From the NCBI GenBank assembly GCA_019638475.1, contig JAHBTR010000003.1, forward strand, positions 281,680 through 345,679: a DNA stretch of 64,000 nucleotides, in the 5' to 3' direction. A model generated the notes under the pieces. It worked only from the letters and a program-made list of their open reading frames with translations. It was not told where the DNA came from and ran no database searches. A program made the translations under genes and the position numbers. The stretch comes from Chitinophagaceae bacterium. Lineage in GTDB: Bacteria; Bacteroidota; Bacteroidia; Chitinophagales; Chitinophagaceae. Shown in pieces: positions 18,858 to 27,307 of this stretch (positions within the stretch are counted from its first letter, which is position 1; every line of letters begins with the position of its first letter).

Positions 18858-21161
18858 ATGCAAAAGAAGCCATATAATAATAGATTGATTTTAACAACAG
18901 TAATTATGCTGCTTAGCTTTACCATACAAGCACAAACAGCAACATTAAGAGGAAAAGTAATTGCTGAAAATAAATCTGTAGAATTTGCTAATGTATTCTT
19001 GAAAGGAACACAGATTGGCTCTATAACGGATAGTGTTGGAAATTTTTTAATAAAAAATATACCTATTGGCACACATAAAATTGTTGTTACAGCAATCGGG
19101 TATGATAAAATAGAAAAAACAATTACACTCAAAGAAAATGCAGTATTGAATGTTGAGCTGTTTGCTAATCGTACTGCATTAGACGAAGTAGTGGTATCTG
19201 GAACAATGAAAGAAGTTTCAAAATTAGAAAGCCCTGTTCCTGTAGAAGTTTATACTGCCAAATTTTTCAAGACCAATCCAACACCCTCTATTTTTGATGC
19301 CTTACAAAATGTAAATGGTGTACGTCCTCAGATTAATTGTAATGTGTGCAATACAGGAGATATTCATATTAATGGTTTAGAAGGTCCTTATACTATGGTA
19401 TTGATAGATGGAATGCCTATTGTAAGTGGGCTATCTACCGTTTATGGATTATCGGGTATCCCTCAATCTTTAATTGAAAGAGTTGAAATTGTTAAGGGTC
19501 CTGCTTCTACACTTTATGGTAGTGAGGCTGTTGGTGGATTAATTAATATCATTACCAAAAAACCTACCAATGCACCCATCTTTTCAGCAGATATATTTGG
19601 CACAACTTGGGGAGAAATAAATACAGATTTTGCAGCAAAATTTAATACAGGAAAAAAAGCCCAATCTTTAATAGGTGTAAACTATTTTAATTTTCAGAAC
19701 AGAGTGGACAATAATTATGATGGATTTACAGATATGACTTTGCAAAACAGAATATCTGTTTTTAATAAATGGAATTTTGAAAGAAAAAATAATCGCATTT
19801 TTTCTTTGGCAGTTCGTTATGTATATGAAGACCGTTGGGGAGGAGATATGAATTGGTCAAAAAAATTCAGAGGTGGTGATAGTATTTATGGCGAAAGTAT
19901 TTATACTAATCGTTGGGAATTTTTTGGCACTTATCAATTACCTGTAAAAGAAAAAATATTGTTTCACTTCAGTACAAATGGACACAACCAAAACAGCGTT
20001 TATGGAAATATGCCATATATGGCTGAACAATATATTGGCTTTGGACAACTAACATGGAACAAACAATTAAAAAGTAATGACTTTTTAATAGGAGCAACAT
20101 TTCGTTATACTTATTACGATGATAACACACCTGCAACTGCATCATTTGACACTATTGGGATAGTAAAAAATATGCCTTCAAATACTTATTTACCAGGCAT
20201 TTTTATACAGAACGAAATAAGCATTAACGAAAACAACAAACTGCTGTTGGGTATTCGTTATGATTATAATTCCATTCATGGAAATATTATTACCCCTCGT
20301 CTTAATTATAAGTGGAGTTCTACCAATAAAAACAATGTTTTGCGTTTAAGTTTTGGTAATGGTTATCGTGTAGCAAATGTTTTTACAGAAGACCATGCAG
20401 CACTTACAGGAGCAAGAAAAGTAACATTTTTATCAGACCTTAAACCCGAAACTTCATGGAATGGCAATATTAATTTTGTTAAAAAAATATACGCAAAAAA
20501 TGGAACATTTATAGGGCTTGACGCTACTGCTTTTTATACTTATTTTACCAATAAAATAATTGCTGATTATAACACAGACCCAAACAAAATAATGTATAAT
20601 AATTTAGATGGATATGCTATTTCAAAAGGTATTTCTTTAAACCTTGATATTGCTTTCAATAATGGATTAAAATTTTTAATAGGAGGAACTTGTATGGATG
20701 TGTATAGTGTAGAAAACAATATAAAAATCCGACAAATGTTTACCGAAAATTTTACAGGAGTTTGGAATGTAGGATATACTTTTAAAAGCATTGGGTTAAC
20801 GATTGATTATACAGGAAATGTATATAGCTCAATGCGTTTACCTTTATTGAGCAACCTTGACCCAAGAAAAGAATATTCGCCTTGGTGGAGTATTCAAAAC
20901 ATACAACTAACCAAAAAAATTAAGAAAAGATTTGAGTTATATGGAGGAGTAAAAAATTTATTGAATTGGACACCCAACAAAGGCAATCCGTTTATCATAG
21001 CAAGAACAAATGACCCCTTTGATAAAGAAGTGCAGTTTGATACCAATGGACAAGCAATAGCAACGCCTAATAATCCTTATGGTTTAACATTTGACCCTGC
21101 TTATGTGTATGGACCCAATCAGGGTGCAAGAGGATTTGTGGGTTTTAGATATATATTTTAA
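18858..21161 (+). CDS. TonB-dependent outer-membrane receptor with CarboxypepD_reg-like domain
   Basis: With the ATG at 18858 the product is 767 aa and starts with a signal peptide ending IQAQ. An upstream in-frame TTG at 18825 overlaps the -7 box and cannot be the start. Domains: carboxypeptidase-regulatory-like (about 29-102), TonB-box-like DEVVVSG (about 109), plug (about 125-235, with INGLEGPYTMVLIDG and GPASTLYGSEAVGG), then a beta-barrel ending in GFRYIF. The plug contains CNVC (C161, C164). It imports a ligand through the outer membrane with TonB energy. The promoter operator points to a metal-regulated substrate, such as a metal chelate or haem (inference). An exported thioredoxin-like gene follows after 2 nt. 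Confidence 0.93.
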   Translation: MQKKPYNNRLILTTVIMLLSFTIQAQTATLRGKVIAENKSVEFANVFLKGTQIGSITDSVGNFLIKNIPIGTHKIVVTAIGYDKIEKTITLKENAVLNVELFANRTALDEVVVSGTMKEVSKLESPVPVEVYTAKFFKTNPTPSIFDALQNVNGVRPQINCNVCNTGDIHINGLEGPYTMVLIDGMPIVSGLSTVYGLSGIPQSLIERVEIVKGPASTLYGSEAVGGLINIITKKPTNAPIFSADIFGTTWGEINTDFAAKFNTGKKAQSLIGVNYFNFQNRVDNNYDGFTDMTLQNRISVFNKWNFERKNNRIFSLAVRYVYEDRWGGDMNWSKKFRGGDSIYGESIYTNRWEFFGTYQLPVKEKILFHFSTNGHNQNSVYGNMPYMAEQYIGFGQLTWNKQLKSNDFLIGATFRYTYYDDNTPATASFDTIGIVKNMPSNTYLPGIFIQNEISINENNKLLLGIRYDYNSIHGNIITPRLNYKWSSTNKNNVLRLSFGNGYRVANVFTEDHAALTGARKVTFLSDLKPETSWNGNINFVKKIYAKNGTFIGLDATAFYTYFTNKIIADYNTDPNKIMYNNLDGYAISKGISLNLDIAFNNGLKFLIGGTCMDVYSVENNIKIRQMFTENFTGVWNVGYTFKSIGLTIDYTGNVYSSMRLPLLSNLDPRKEYSPWWSIQNIQLTKKIKKRFELYGGVKNLLNWTPNKGNPFIIARTNDPFDKEVQFDTNGQAIATPNNPYGLTFDPAYVYGPNQGARGFVGFRYIF

Positions 21162-21163
21162 TA

Positions 21164-21652
21164 ATGAAAAAAAGTAAGTATATCATGCTAAAAGCATTAT
21201 TGATAGCAATATTTTTTTTACCACTTTCAACTTTTGCACAACTGCCATCTTATTCATTTGCACAACTTGACAGCTTGCAAAAAATAGAGCAGAAAAACAT
21301 GGTTGTATTCATTCATACAGACTGGTGCAGGTATTGTCAATCAATGAAAAACACTACTTTTAAAAGCAAAGAAGTTATACAACTGCTCAATAAAAAATTT
21401 TGGTTTGCAGACCTCAATGCAGAAGAAAAGAAAGACATTATTTTTAACAAACATACTTTTAAATATAAACCAACAGGTAATAATACAGGCATACATGAAT
21501 TAGCTGAACAATTAGGTACCATAAATGGCAAAATATCTTATCCTGTATTGTGCATTTTAAATACGAAGTATGAAATTATTTTTCAGTACGACCAGTTTCT
21601 TTCTTCTACAGATTTACTAAAAGTATTGAATGAAGGGTTAAAAATTTTCTAA
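21164..21652 (+). CDS. Exported thioredoxin-like protein
   Basis: A 162-aa protein with a signal peptide (hydrophobic 10-24, cut near TFAQ). It has a thioredoxin-fold domain with active-site WCRYC (C55, C58) and a cis-proline-type SYPVLCIL (P127), close to the Thioredoxin_7/DUF255 group of periplasmic oxidoreductases. It starts 2 nt after the TonB receptor stop and must share its metal-responsive promoter. A role in reducing the ligand, the receptor's plug cysteines or the metal itself is plausible (inference). No maturation-type cytochrome genes are nearby. Confidence 0.9.
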   Translation: MKKSKYIMLKALLIAIFFLPLSTFAQLPSYSFAQLDSLQKIEQKNMVVFIHTDWCRYCQSMKNTTFKSKEVIQLLNKKFWFADLNAEEKKDIIFNKHTFKYKPTGNNTGIHELAEQLGTINGKISYPVLCILNTKYEIIFQYDQFLSSTDLLKVLNEGLKIF

Positions 21653-21696
21653 TACAAAACAGTATGAGAAAGGCAACATAAGTATTACATTGAACT

Positions 21697-21821
21697 AATA
21701 GCCATTAAAATTTTTCACTTCTTATCTTTTTCTTAGACCCCAAAATCTGGCTAATAATGTTTTGGCTATAGGGTATTTCATTAATTGATGATATAAGCAT
21801 TTTGAAAAACATTGGCTATAT
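21697..21821. repeat. Imperfect inverted repeat with nested stem
   Basis: AATAGCCATT...TTTTTCA (21697-21717) is an imperfect inverted match to TGAAAAACATTGGCTATAT (21803-21821). Inside, CCAAAA (21740-21745) pairs with TTTTGG (21760-21765). The 265-nt gap has no gene; the segment could be a structured leader or a decayed mobile element. Confidence 0.35.
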
Positions 21822-21917
21822 TTACTCTCATATTCCATACATAAAATACTTGTAAGTGTATAAATTATTTTATTTTTATTGTGTTATATAAATGGACATT
21901 TTAATAAATTGAGTTAA

Positions 21918-22775
21918 ATGGCAGACAATGCACCTAACAATCATGTAGATAATGCTAACATTTCCGAAGCAGCAAATATTGAAGGAAATGAAGCAGCAAT
22001 TATTAACCAAAATCAAGAAAAAGAAAATATGGAAGTTCATCATCCACATTCCTCTCATGGTAATAAAAAATTTAAAGATTATTTTTTAGAATTTTTAACG
22101 CTTTTTATTGCTGTTACAATGGGGTTTTTTGCTGAAAATATTAGAGAAGGCAAGGTAGAAAGGCATAGAGAAAAAGAATATATAGAATCAATGGTAAAAG
22201 AATTGAAAGCTGATTCACTTCAAATAACAAAAGTTTTTCAAGATACTATAGTAATTCGTAAGTTAGACTCTTTGGCTGTTTTACTTCTCAGTAATCAGCA
22301 TTCTTCAGATGTTGTCAGAAAAATGTATCAACTACATTACAGATATGCAAGAGGTTTTGAACCAATGACATTTAACAGAAATACATTAACGCAACTGAAA
22401 AATTCTGGAAATATGAGGCTTATCAGAAAACAGAGTGTAGTAGAAAGCATGAATACACTTGACAATAAAATTACTGATATAAATGAACAACGAGAGGTAT
22501 TAAAAGAAATTATGCTGAGCAGTGTTAAAAATGCCTTTTCTATTTTTGATGAATCATATTTTATTCAAAATGGAATTATAACTGGAGGAATTAATCCTGT
22601 ACTATATCCAGGTATTAAACTTCTTACAAATGATAAAGTACAACTCCACAAATTTGGAGCAGAAATAAGTTTTAGCTCAGTGGTTATCATAGGCTACTTC
22701 TATATGCTACAAGATATTTATGAGTATCAAAATCAATTAATTCATTTACTGAAAAAAGAGTATCATTTGGAATAA
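21918..22775 (+). CDS. Conserved membrane-anchored protein of unknown function
   Basis: A 285-aa protein. Residues 1-50 are polar, Asn/Glu/His-rich and probably disordered. They are followed by the motif KFKDYFLEFLTLFIAVTMGFFAENIRE, a single membrane segment at about 54-73. A charged helical domain comes next (HREKEYIESMVKELKAD), and a weaker hydrophobic stretch lies near 251-265. From memory, proteins with this short His-rich leader, LEF-type membrane segment and REKEY helix recur in Chitinophagaceae without a known role. It is flanked by gaps of 265 and 200 nt, so it is probably monocistronic. Confidence 0.7.
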   Translation: MADNAPNNHVDNANISEAANIEGNEAAIINQNQEKENMEVHHPHSSHGNKKFKDYFLEFLTLFIAVTMGFFAENIREGKVERHREKEYIESMVKELKADSLQITKVFQDTIVIRKLDSLAVLLLSNQHSSDVVRKMYQLHYRYARGFEPMTFNRNTLTQLKNSGNMRLIRKQSVVESMNTLDNKITDINEQREVLKEIMLSSVKNAFSIFDESYFIQNGIITGGINPVLYPGIKLLTNDKVQLHKFGAEISFSSVVIIGYFYMLQDIYEYQNQLIHLLKKEYHLE

Positions 22776-22975
22776 ATAAACAATGAGATAAATATAAAAT
22801 TTAGGATGAGCAATTTTATCCCCCTATAATCTTTTTAATTTTTTTTTGATAACCTAATAATCACAAAAATAGAATTACCTAAATTGTATTAAACTGAAAG
22901 TTGATACTTATGAATATATAGAATCAGATTTTACTTTTAGATAACTTTATTGTAACATTTCAACTTATAAAAAAT

Positions 22976-23428
22976 ATGAAAAAAAATTTATTAACTAAAG
23001 AAGCATCTAATAATATTATTGAAAGAGTAAAAAAACTCACTATTGATAACACTCCTTTATGGGGAGAAATGAATGTTACTGAAATGTTACTTCATTGTAA
23101 TTTATGTAATAAACAAATTTTAGAGGAAAGTAGAGGAGATGAAAAAACTACAGCCAAACAGTTTCTATTGAGAATTTTTGCACTTTATATTGCACCAAAT
23201 TTTAAAAAAGGAATAAAAAGCGAAAAAAGGAATATTACAAAAGGATTAATAGATAATACTCAGTTTGAAAAACAACAAATTGAGTTTATCAGTATTATCA
23301 ACAAATTTCCATATAATAACCACGCCCTAACACTTTCTCACCCAGCTTTTGGCAATATATCAACAACAGAATGGGGCATTGCAGCATTCAAACACATGGA
23401 CCATCATTTAAGACAATTTGGAGTGTAA
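22976..23428 (+). CDS. DUF1569 (DinB-like) family protein
   Basis: A 150-aa soluble protein with the DUF1569 pattern. An N-terminal helix is followed by TPLWGEMNVTEMLLHCNLC with a candidate metal His. The C-terminal HPAFGNISTTEWGIAAFKHMDHHLRQFG has the HxxHH-like cluster seen in DinB/YfiT four-helix-bundle proteins. Those bind a divalent metal and some act as thiol-dependent transferases; this member's reaction is unknown. A hairpin terminator lies just downstream (23436-23459). Confidence 0.82.
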   Translation: MKKNLLTKEASNNIIERVKKLTIDNTPLWGEMNVTEMLLHCNLCNKQILEESRGDEKTTAKQFLLRIFALYIAPNFKKGIKSEKRNITKGLIDNTQFEKQQIEFISIINKFPYNNHALTLSHPAFGNISTTEWGIAAFKHMDHHLRQFGV

Positions 23429-23435
23429 ACAGAAA

Positions 23436-23459
23436 AAGTCAGTTTTTTAAAACTGACTT
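23436..23459. terminator. Hairpin terminator between convergent genes
   Basis: A perfect 11-bp stem (AAGTCAGTTTT / AAAACTGACTT) with a 2-nt apparent loop. The T run is on the minus-strand side (complement of 23433-23437), so it best serves the anti-sigma gene. It may act in both directions. Confidence 0.75.
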
Positions 23460-23494
23460 AGATTTGCCAAGCAATATTTTTTAAATTAAAGAGC

Positions 23495-24691
23495 CTACAA
23501 TTTTATCATTATGGTTACTTGATTGGCTTCTTTATGATGACTAATCCATTTTGGTCCATTTTTAATAAGTTCTGTAGCTCTGTTTGCTTTAATAGTATTA
23601 TTGTTTGTTGTTTTTATTTGAGAAGGAGTTCCGTTATTATTTATTTCAAAAGTAATGATTACATTTTCTGTTAAGCTATCTACAATATTCCACTCAGTTT
23701 TTTTCTGATTAATATATGTTTCAAAATTTTTCCAACCACCTTCTGGTTCAATGTTTTTATTGAAAGATTCATTACTTTGTTCAGCCATAGTTGGAATAGC
23801 AGCTACTTGTTTTGTTACTTTATTAATTTCCTGACTTTTTATTGCTTCTGAATCTTTTTCTCTAAAAGTAGGAGGTACACCTATATCACTTTTTATTGTT
23901 ACACCTGTATTGTTTAAAGCTGCTGCCTCTTGTGTATGAGATAAAATAGCTACATCATCTGTCAATACTTTATCTGTTACACCTTTTTTATCATTATTCA
24001 TTACATCAGCTATTGCTACATCTTGAGTAGTTGTTGAAGGCATTTCATTTGTAGTAGTTGCTGTTTTTGGAGGTTCTGTTGTTGTAATATTGTTGTTTAT
24101 TTCTGCCTCTGTAACTTTTGCTATTGGAGTGTTAATATTATTGTTTGGTTTATTATTTACCCACCAAATGGTAGAACCTGCACCAATCATTAAAATAATA
24201 CCTGCTGCTATTCTTAACCATTGTTTATTACGTGCAGGCATTGATATTATTTTAGCTGCCTCTTTTTCTTTGCCACTAATTTTTTCTGTAGTTGTACTAA
24301 TATAATTTTTTGCTTTTTGCATATTAACCATTGCATAACCTTCCATAGCATCTGCTAAAAAGGGGTCTGCCAATGCAGCTTTTTCTAAAGCATTTCTTTG
24401 TATATTGCTTAATTGTCCAGCATTATATTGTTCTATATCTGTTATGGTATAATGATGGTTTGTAGTAGTATTTTTAGTAGAAGCAGCTTTGATTAATGCT
24501 TCTGTTGTAGCAATACAATTTTTTGCTTTTTGCATATTAGCCATTTCATAACCTTCTAAAGCATCTGCTAAAAAAGTATCTGTTAAGGCTGCTTTTTCTA
24601 AAGCGTGTCTTTCAGTATTGCTCATTTTATTTTGCAAATATTTTTCTATATCTGCTACTGTGTAGTTAATATGTTGTGTTAAATCAGCCAT
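23495..24691 (-). CDS. Anti-sigma-factor-like membrane protein with duplicated N-terminal module
   Basis: A 398-aa protein overlapping the ECF sigma gene by 8 nt, hence its probable antagonist. The N-terminal cytoplasmic part holds two copies of a ~50-residue module, at about 10-57 and 82-131, with the core ALEKAALxDxFLADAxEGY and then MQKAKN. Such a core occurs, usually once, in Bacteroidota sigma-linked membrane proteins. A single membrane segment (about 160-180, WLRIAAGIILMIGAG) leads to a Thr/Asn-rich periplasmic linker. The C-terminal ~70 residues (VIITFEINNNGTPSQIK) resemble a TonB C-terminal domain. Signal and regulon are unknown. Confidence 0.8.
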   Translation of the reverse strand: MADLTQHINYTVADIEKYLQNKMSNTERHALEKAALTDTFLADALEGYEMANMQKAKNCIATTEALIKAASTKNTTTNHHYTITDIEQYNAGQLSNIQRNALEKAALADPFLADAMEGYAMVNMQKAKNYISTTTEKISGKEKEAAKIISMPARNKQWLRIAAGIILMIGAGSTIWWVNNKPNNNINTPIAKVTEAEINNNITTTEPPKTATTTNEMPSTTTQDVAIADVMNNDKKGVTDKVLTDDVAILSHTQEAAALNNTGVTIKSDIGVPPTFREKDSEAIKSQEINKVTKQVAAIPTMAEQSNESFNKNIEPEGGWKNFETYINQKKTEWNIVDSLTENVIITFEINNNGTPSQIKTTNNNTIKANRATELIKNGPKWISHHKEANQVTIMIKL

Positions 24692-25253
24692 TTTTTTCCA
24701 TGCAAATTTTCAGGTTACGCCTTCCATTTTGTATTAAGCTACGCACTTTATTCCATTCTATTCCTGTAATATCAGCTATTTCATTATAACATTTGTTTTC
24801 TAAATAAAATAACTGAATGCTCTTTTTTTGTTCATCATTTAGTGCTTCTATACAACTTTCAAGGCTTTGTAAATGTTTTTCTTTTTCTAAAACATTATCA
24901 AGATGCGAAAAGTCTTCTGATTGCATAAATTGTCCATCAAATTCTACAGTTGGTGTTTTTTTATCTTTTCTAAGCTGCATTAAACAGTGGTTTTTTGTAA
25001 CCACATAAAGCCAGCTTTTAAAGTTTTCTACTTTGTGCTGAGGTAATTTTTGTACAAGTTCCTGATAAATATCCATTACAGCATCTTGGCTTGCATCTTC
25101 ATCTTTTAAATATTTCATACAGGTACCAAAAATTAGGTCATTATATCTTAAAAATAGGGTAGCCAAAATGTTTTGGTCTAAACTTTCTTGGTATGCTATC
25201 AGCAAAGAATTATCATCTGCTGATTGGTTAATATGCTGTACAGATAATTCCAT
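24684..25253 (-). CDS. ECF-type RNA polymerase sigma factor
   Basis: A 189-aa sigma-70 family protein of the ECF class. Region 2 shows LFLRYNDLIFGTCMKYLKDEDASQDAVMDIYQ and WLYVVTKNHCLMQLRKDKK. Region 4 shows QKKSIQLFYLENKCYNEIADITGIEWNKVRSLIQNGRRNLK. It directs RNA polymerase to specific promoters when released by its anti-sigma partner, whose gene overlaps the 3' end by 8 nt. A weak -7-like TACCTTAG lies 6 nt before the ATG. Target promoters cannot be named from this window. Confidence 0.93.
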   Translation of the reverse strand: MELSVQHINQSADDNSLLIAYQESLDQNILATLFLRYNDLIFGTCMKYLKDEDASQDAVMDIYQELVQKLPQHKVENFKSWLYVVTKNHCLMQLRKDKKTPTVEFDGQFMQSEDFSHLDNVLEKEKHLQSLESCIEALNDEQKKSIQLFYLENKCYNEIADITGIEWNKVRSLIQNGRRNLKICMEKNG

Positions 25254-25450
25254 AAGGCACTAAGGTAAATCTTATCTGATATAAATAATTACTCTGTTAT
25301 TAAAAAAATAAAAAAATGACTTTTTTTAATAATCTGTTATAAAGTTATTTCTGCTACAATATTTATGTAAAGTGCCTATTTAAAGCATCTGCAAAGAGAA
25401 AAATTTGTTTTTAGCACCTTTTAGTAATTAATCATTTTAAAACATTTGTT

Positions 25451-25741
25451 ATGAAAGAAATTGTGTATAAAATTTTGGGAAAAGAGATTGTTCAAATATT
25501 TCCTAACCCTGCTACTAAGGGCAAAGTGGTAAACCTAAAGCTAAGAAATAAAGGCAATTACTTTGTAGAGTTGGTTAATGACAAAAGTTTTTCATTGCAT
25601 ACAGAACAAATAAGTGTTTGTAATAGCGAGGAAATAAATTTGTTTAACATTCCTTCAAATATTGCTAATGGTTGCTATTATATAAAGGTGATTAATAAAA
25701 GTAATAACAAAGCATTTAAAACTGCTATTCAAGTACTGTAA
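25451..25741 (+). CDS. Stand-alone T9SS type A sorting-domain protein (96 aa)
   Basis: The whole 96-aa product resembles a T9SS type A C-terminal domain: IFPNPATKGKVVNLKL near the start, a central strand pair, then IPSNIANGCYYIKV and the terminal FKTAIQVL. There is no signal peptide before it, and the upstream 197 nt are AT-rich and non-coding in this frame, so no lost N-terminus is visible. Without Sec export it could not reach the T9SS in the usual way. It may be a remnant of a cargo gene, a cytoplasmic decoy, or a domain with another role. It is transcribed away from the ECF sigma gene and converges on xerD with a 4-nt gap. Confidence 0.7.
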   Translation: MKEIVYKILGKEIVQIFPNPATKGKVVNLKLRNKGNYFVELVNDKSFSLHTEQISVCNSEEINLFNIPSNIANGCYYIKVINKSNNKAFKTAIQVL

Positions 25742-25745
25742 TTGA

Positions 25746-26648
25746 TTACTTTTTAAATGCAGGATGAAATTGATGTAAGGTAGTTCTTAAAAAATCTCTA
25801 TCTAAGTGAGTGTATATTTCTGTGGTGGTAATGCTTTCGTGTCCTAACATTTCTTGTACTGCTCTTAAATCTGCACCACCTTCTACCAAGTGAGTAGCAA
25901 ATGAATGTCTAAATGTGTGTGGCGAAATATTTTTTGTAATACTTGCTGCTGCTGCTAACTCTTTTATGATGTAAAAAATCATTATCCGAGAAAGATTTTT
26001 ACCAAACCGATTTAGAAATAAAATGTCTTCAAAATCTTTTTTGGGTTGTGTATGTACACGAACATTGTTTTTATAAATATTAATGTATTTAATAGCATCA
26101 TTGCCTATTGGTACTAATCTTTCTTTATCACCTTTTCCAATAACACGTATAAAACCAACATCTAAATACAAGCAACTAATTTTTAAATTGACTACTTCGC
26201 TTACACGCAAACCACAACTGTACATGGTTTCTACAATAGCTTTATTTCTTGTGCCTTCTGGTTTACTTACATCTATTTGTGCAATGATGTTTTCAATTTC
26301 TTCAAAACTAAGTACATCGGGCAAAGCTCTTTTTGTTTTTGGCGTATCTAATAAAGTAGATGGGTCGTTTGATACAATTTCTTCTGTAAGACAATATTTA
26401 AAAAAACTTCTTATGCCAGATACTATACGAGCTTGAGATGTGGCTGTCATTTCTAATTGCCCTATCCATTGTATAAATTGTTGCAATTCGTTTAAACTAA
26501 TTTCTTCGGGGCTTAATTTTTTTTCTTTTATCTGTAAGTAAGATGTTAGTTTATCTATATCTCTTAAATAAGCATTGACAGAATTGTTGCTTAATGATTT
26601 TTCTAATTGTAACCAGCTTTTAAATCCTTTTTTATATACTTCCCACAT
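25746..26648 (-). CDS. xerD: Tyrosine recombinase XerD
   Basis: A 300-aa site-specific recombinase. The N-terminal SAM-like core-binding domain (about 1-85) has YLRDIDKLTSYL. The catalytic domain has the first Arg in YSCGLRVSEV, HTFRHSFATH (His and second Arg), LGHESITTTEIYTH and the nucleophile Tyr. The set is complete and the length normal for XerD. With XerC it resolves chromosome dimers at dif; no dif site is recognisable here. It is a single core gene, not associated with an integron or mobile element. Confidence 0.93.
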   Translation of the reverse strand: MWEVYKKGFKSWLQLEKSLSNNSVNAYLRDIDKLTSYLQIKEKKLSPEEISLNELQQFIQWIGQLEMTATSQARIVSGIRSFFKYCLTEEIVSNDPSTLLDTPKTKRALPDVLSFEEIENIIAQIDVSKPEGTRNKAIVETMYSCGLRVSEVVNLKISCLYLDVGFIRVIGKGDKERLVPIGNDAIKYINIYKNNVRVHTQPKKDFEDILFLNRFGKNLSRIMIFYIIKELAAAASITKNISPHTFRHSFATHLVEGGADLRAVQEMLGHESITTTEIYTHLDRDFLRTTLHQFHPAFKK

Positions 26649-26794
26649 ATTTTATTTTTTGTTTAATAACCACTTTTGCAAAATAGTTAATTTTTTAAGT
26701 ACTTATCTTGTAAGGTTTATAATCTTTCATAAACTATACCTATATTCGTTGTTTCTCAATAAAGAGAATTAAATACCTAATTCATAGCTCAAAA

Positions 26795-27298
26795 ATGCAA
26801 CCAGTTAATTTACGTTCGTTTAAGCAAAAAGCCCATCATCATAAAAAAGCATTTAGAAAATTTTTAAAGAAAGTAGAAAAAAATCCGCCTAAAAATATTA
26901 ATGAAATAGTAGATAGGGTAGATGCAGCAGTATGGAAAGAAATTGATTGTTTAAGCTGTGCAAATTGTTGTAAGCAAATGTCGCCAACATTTACTACAAA
27001 AGATATTAAGCGTATAGCTAATTATTTAAACATGCGTGAAGATGAATTTAAAAACAAGTGGCTATATTTTGATGAAAAAGATGGTGATTGGTTGAATAAA
27101 AAACAACCTTGTCAGTTTTTAAATCTTGAAACAAATATGTGCATGATATATGAAGTAAGACCAGCAGATTGTGCAGGTTTTCCTCATTTAAAAAAGAAAA
27201 AAGTAACAGACTATATTCATGTGCATCAACAAAATGTTGAATATTGTCCTGCTACTTATAGAATGGTTGAAAAATGGATGGAAGAAATTAGTATGTAG
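26795..27298 (+). CDS. YkgJ-family cysteine-cluster protein
   Basis: A 167-aa soluble protein. After a basic N-terminus it carries the CxxCxxCC cluster of the YkgJ/zinc- or iron-chelating family (SCANCCKQM), then CQFLNLETNMCMIYEVRPADCAGFPH with three more cysteines. The family is proposed to bind Zn or an Fe-S cluster, with unknown reaction. It is convergent with clpX, with 9 nt between stops. The ATG start at 26795 is followed by a lysine/histidine-rich stretch, so no export signal is present. Confidence 0.88.
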   Translation: MQPVNLRSFKQKAHHHKKAFRKFLKKVEKNPPKNINEIVDRVDAAVWKEIDCLSCANCCKQMSPTFTTKDIKRIANYLNMREDEFKNKWLYFDEKDGDWLNKKQPCQFLNLETNMCMIYEVRPADCAGFPHLKKKKVTDYIHVHQQNVEYCPATYRMVEKWMEEISM

Positions 27299-27307
27299 CT
27301 TATTTTA

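Noticed and set aside
25746..26648. XerD as an integrase of a mobile element
   Set aside because: The sequence has canonical XerD length and motifs. There are no flanking direct repeats, cargo genes or tRNA attachment site.
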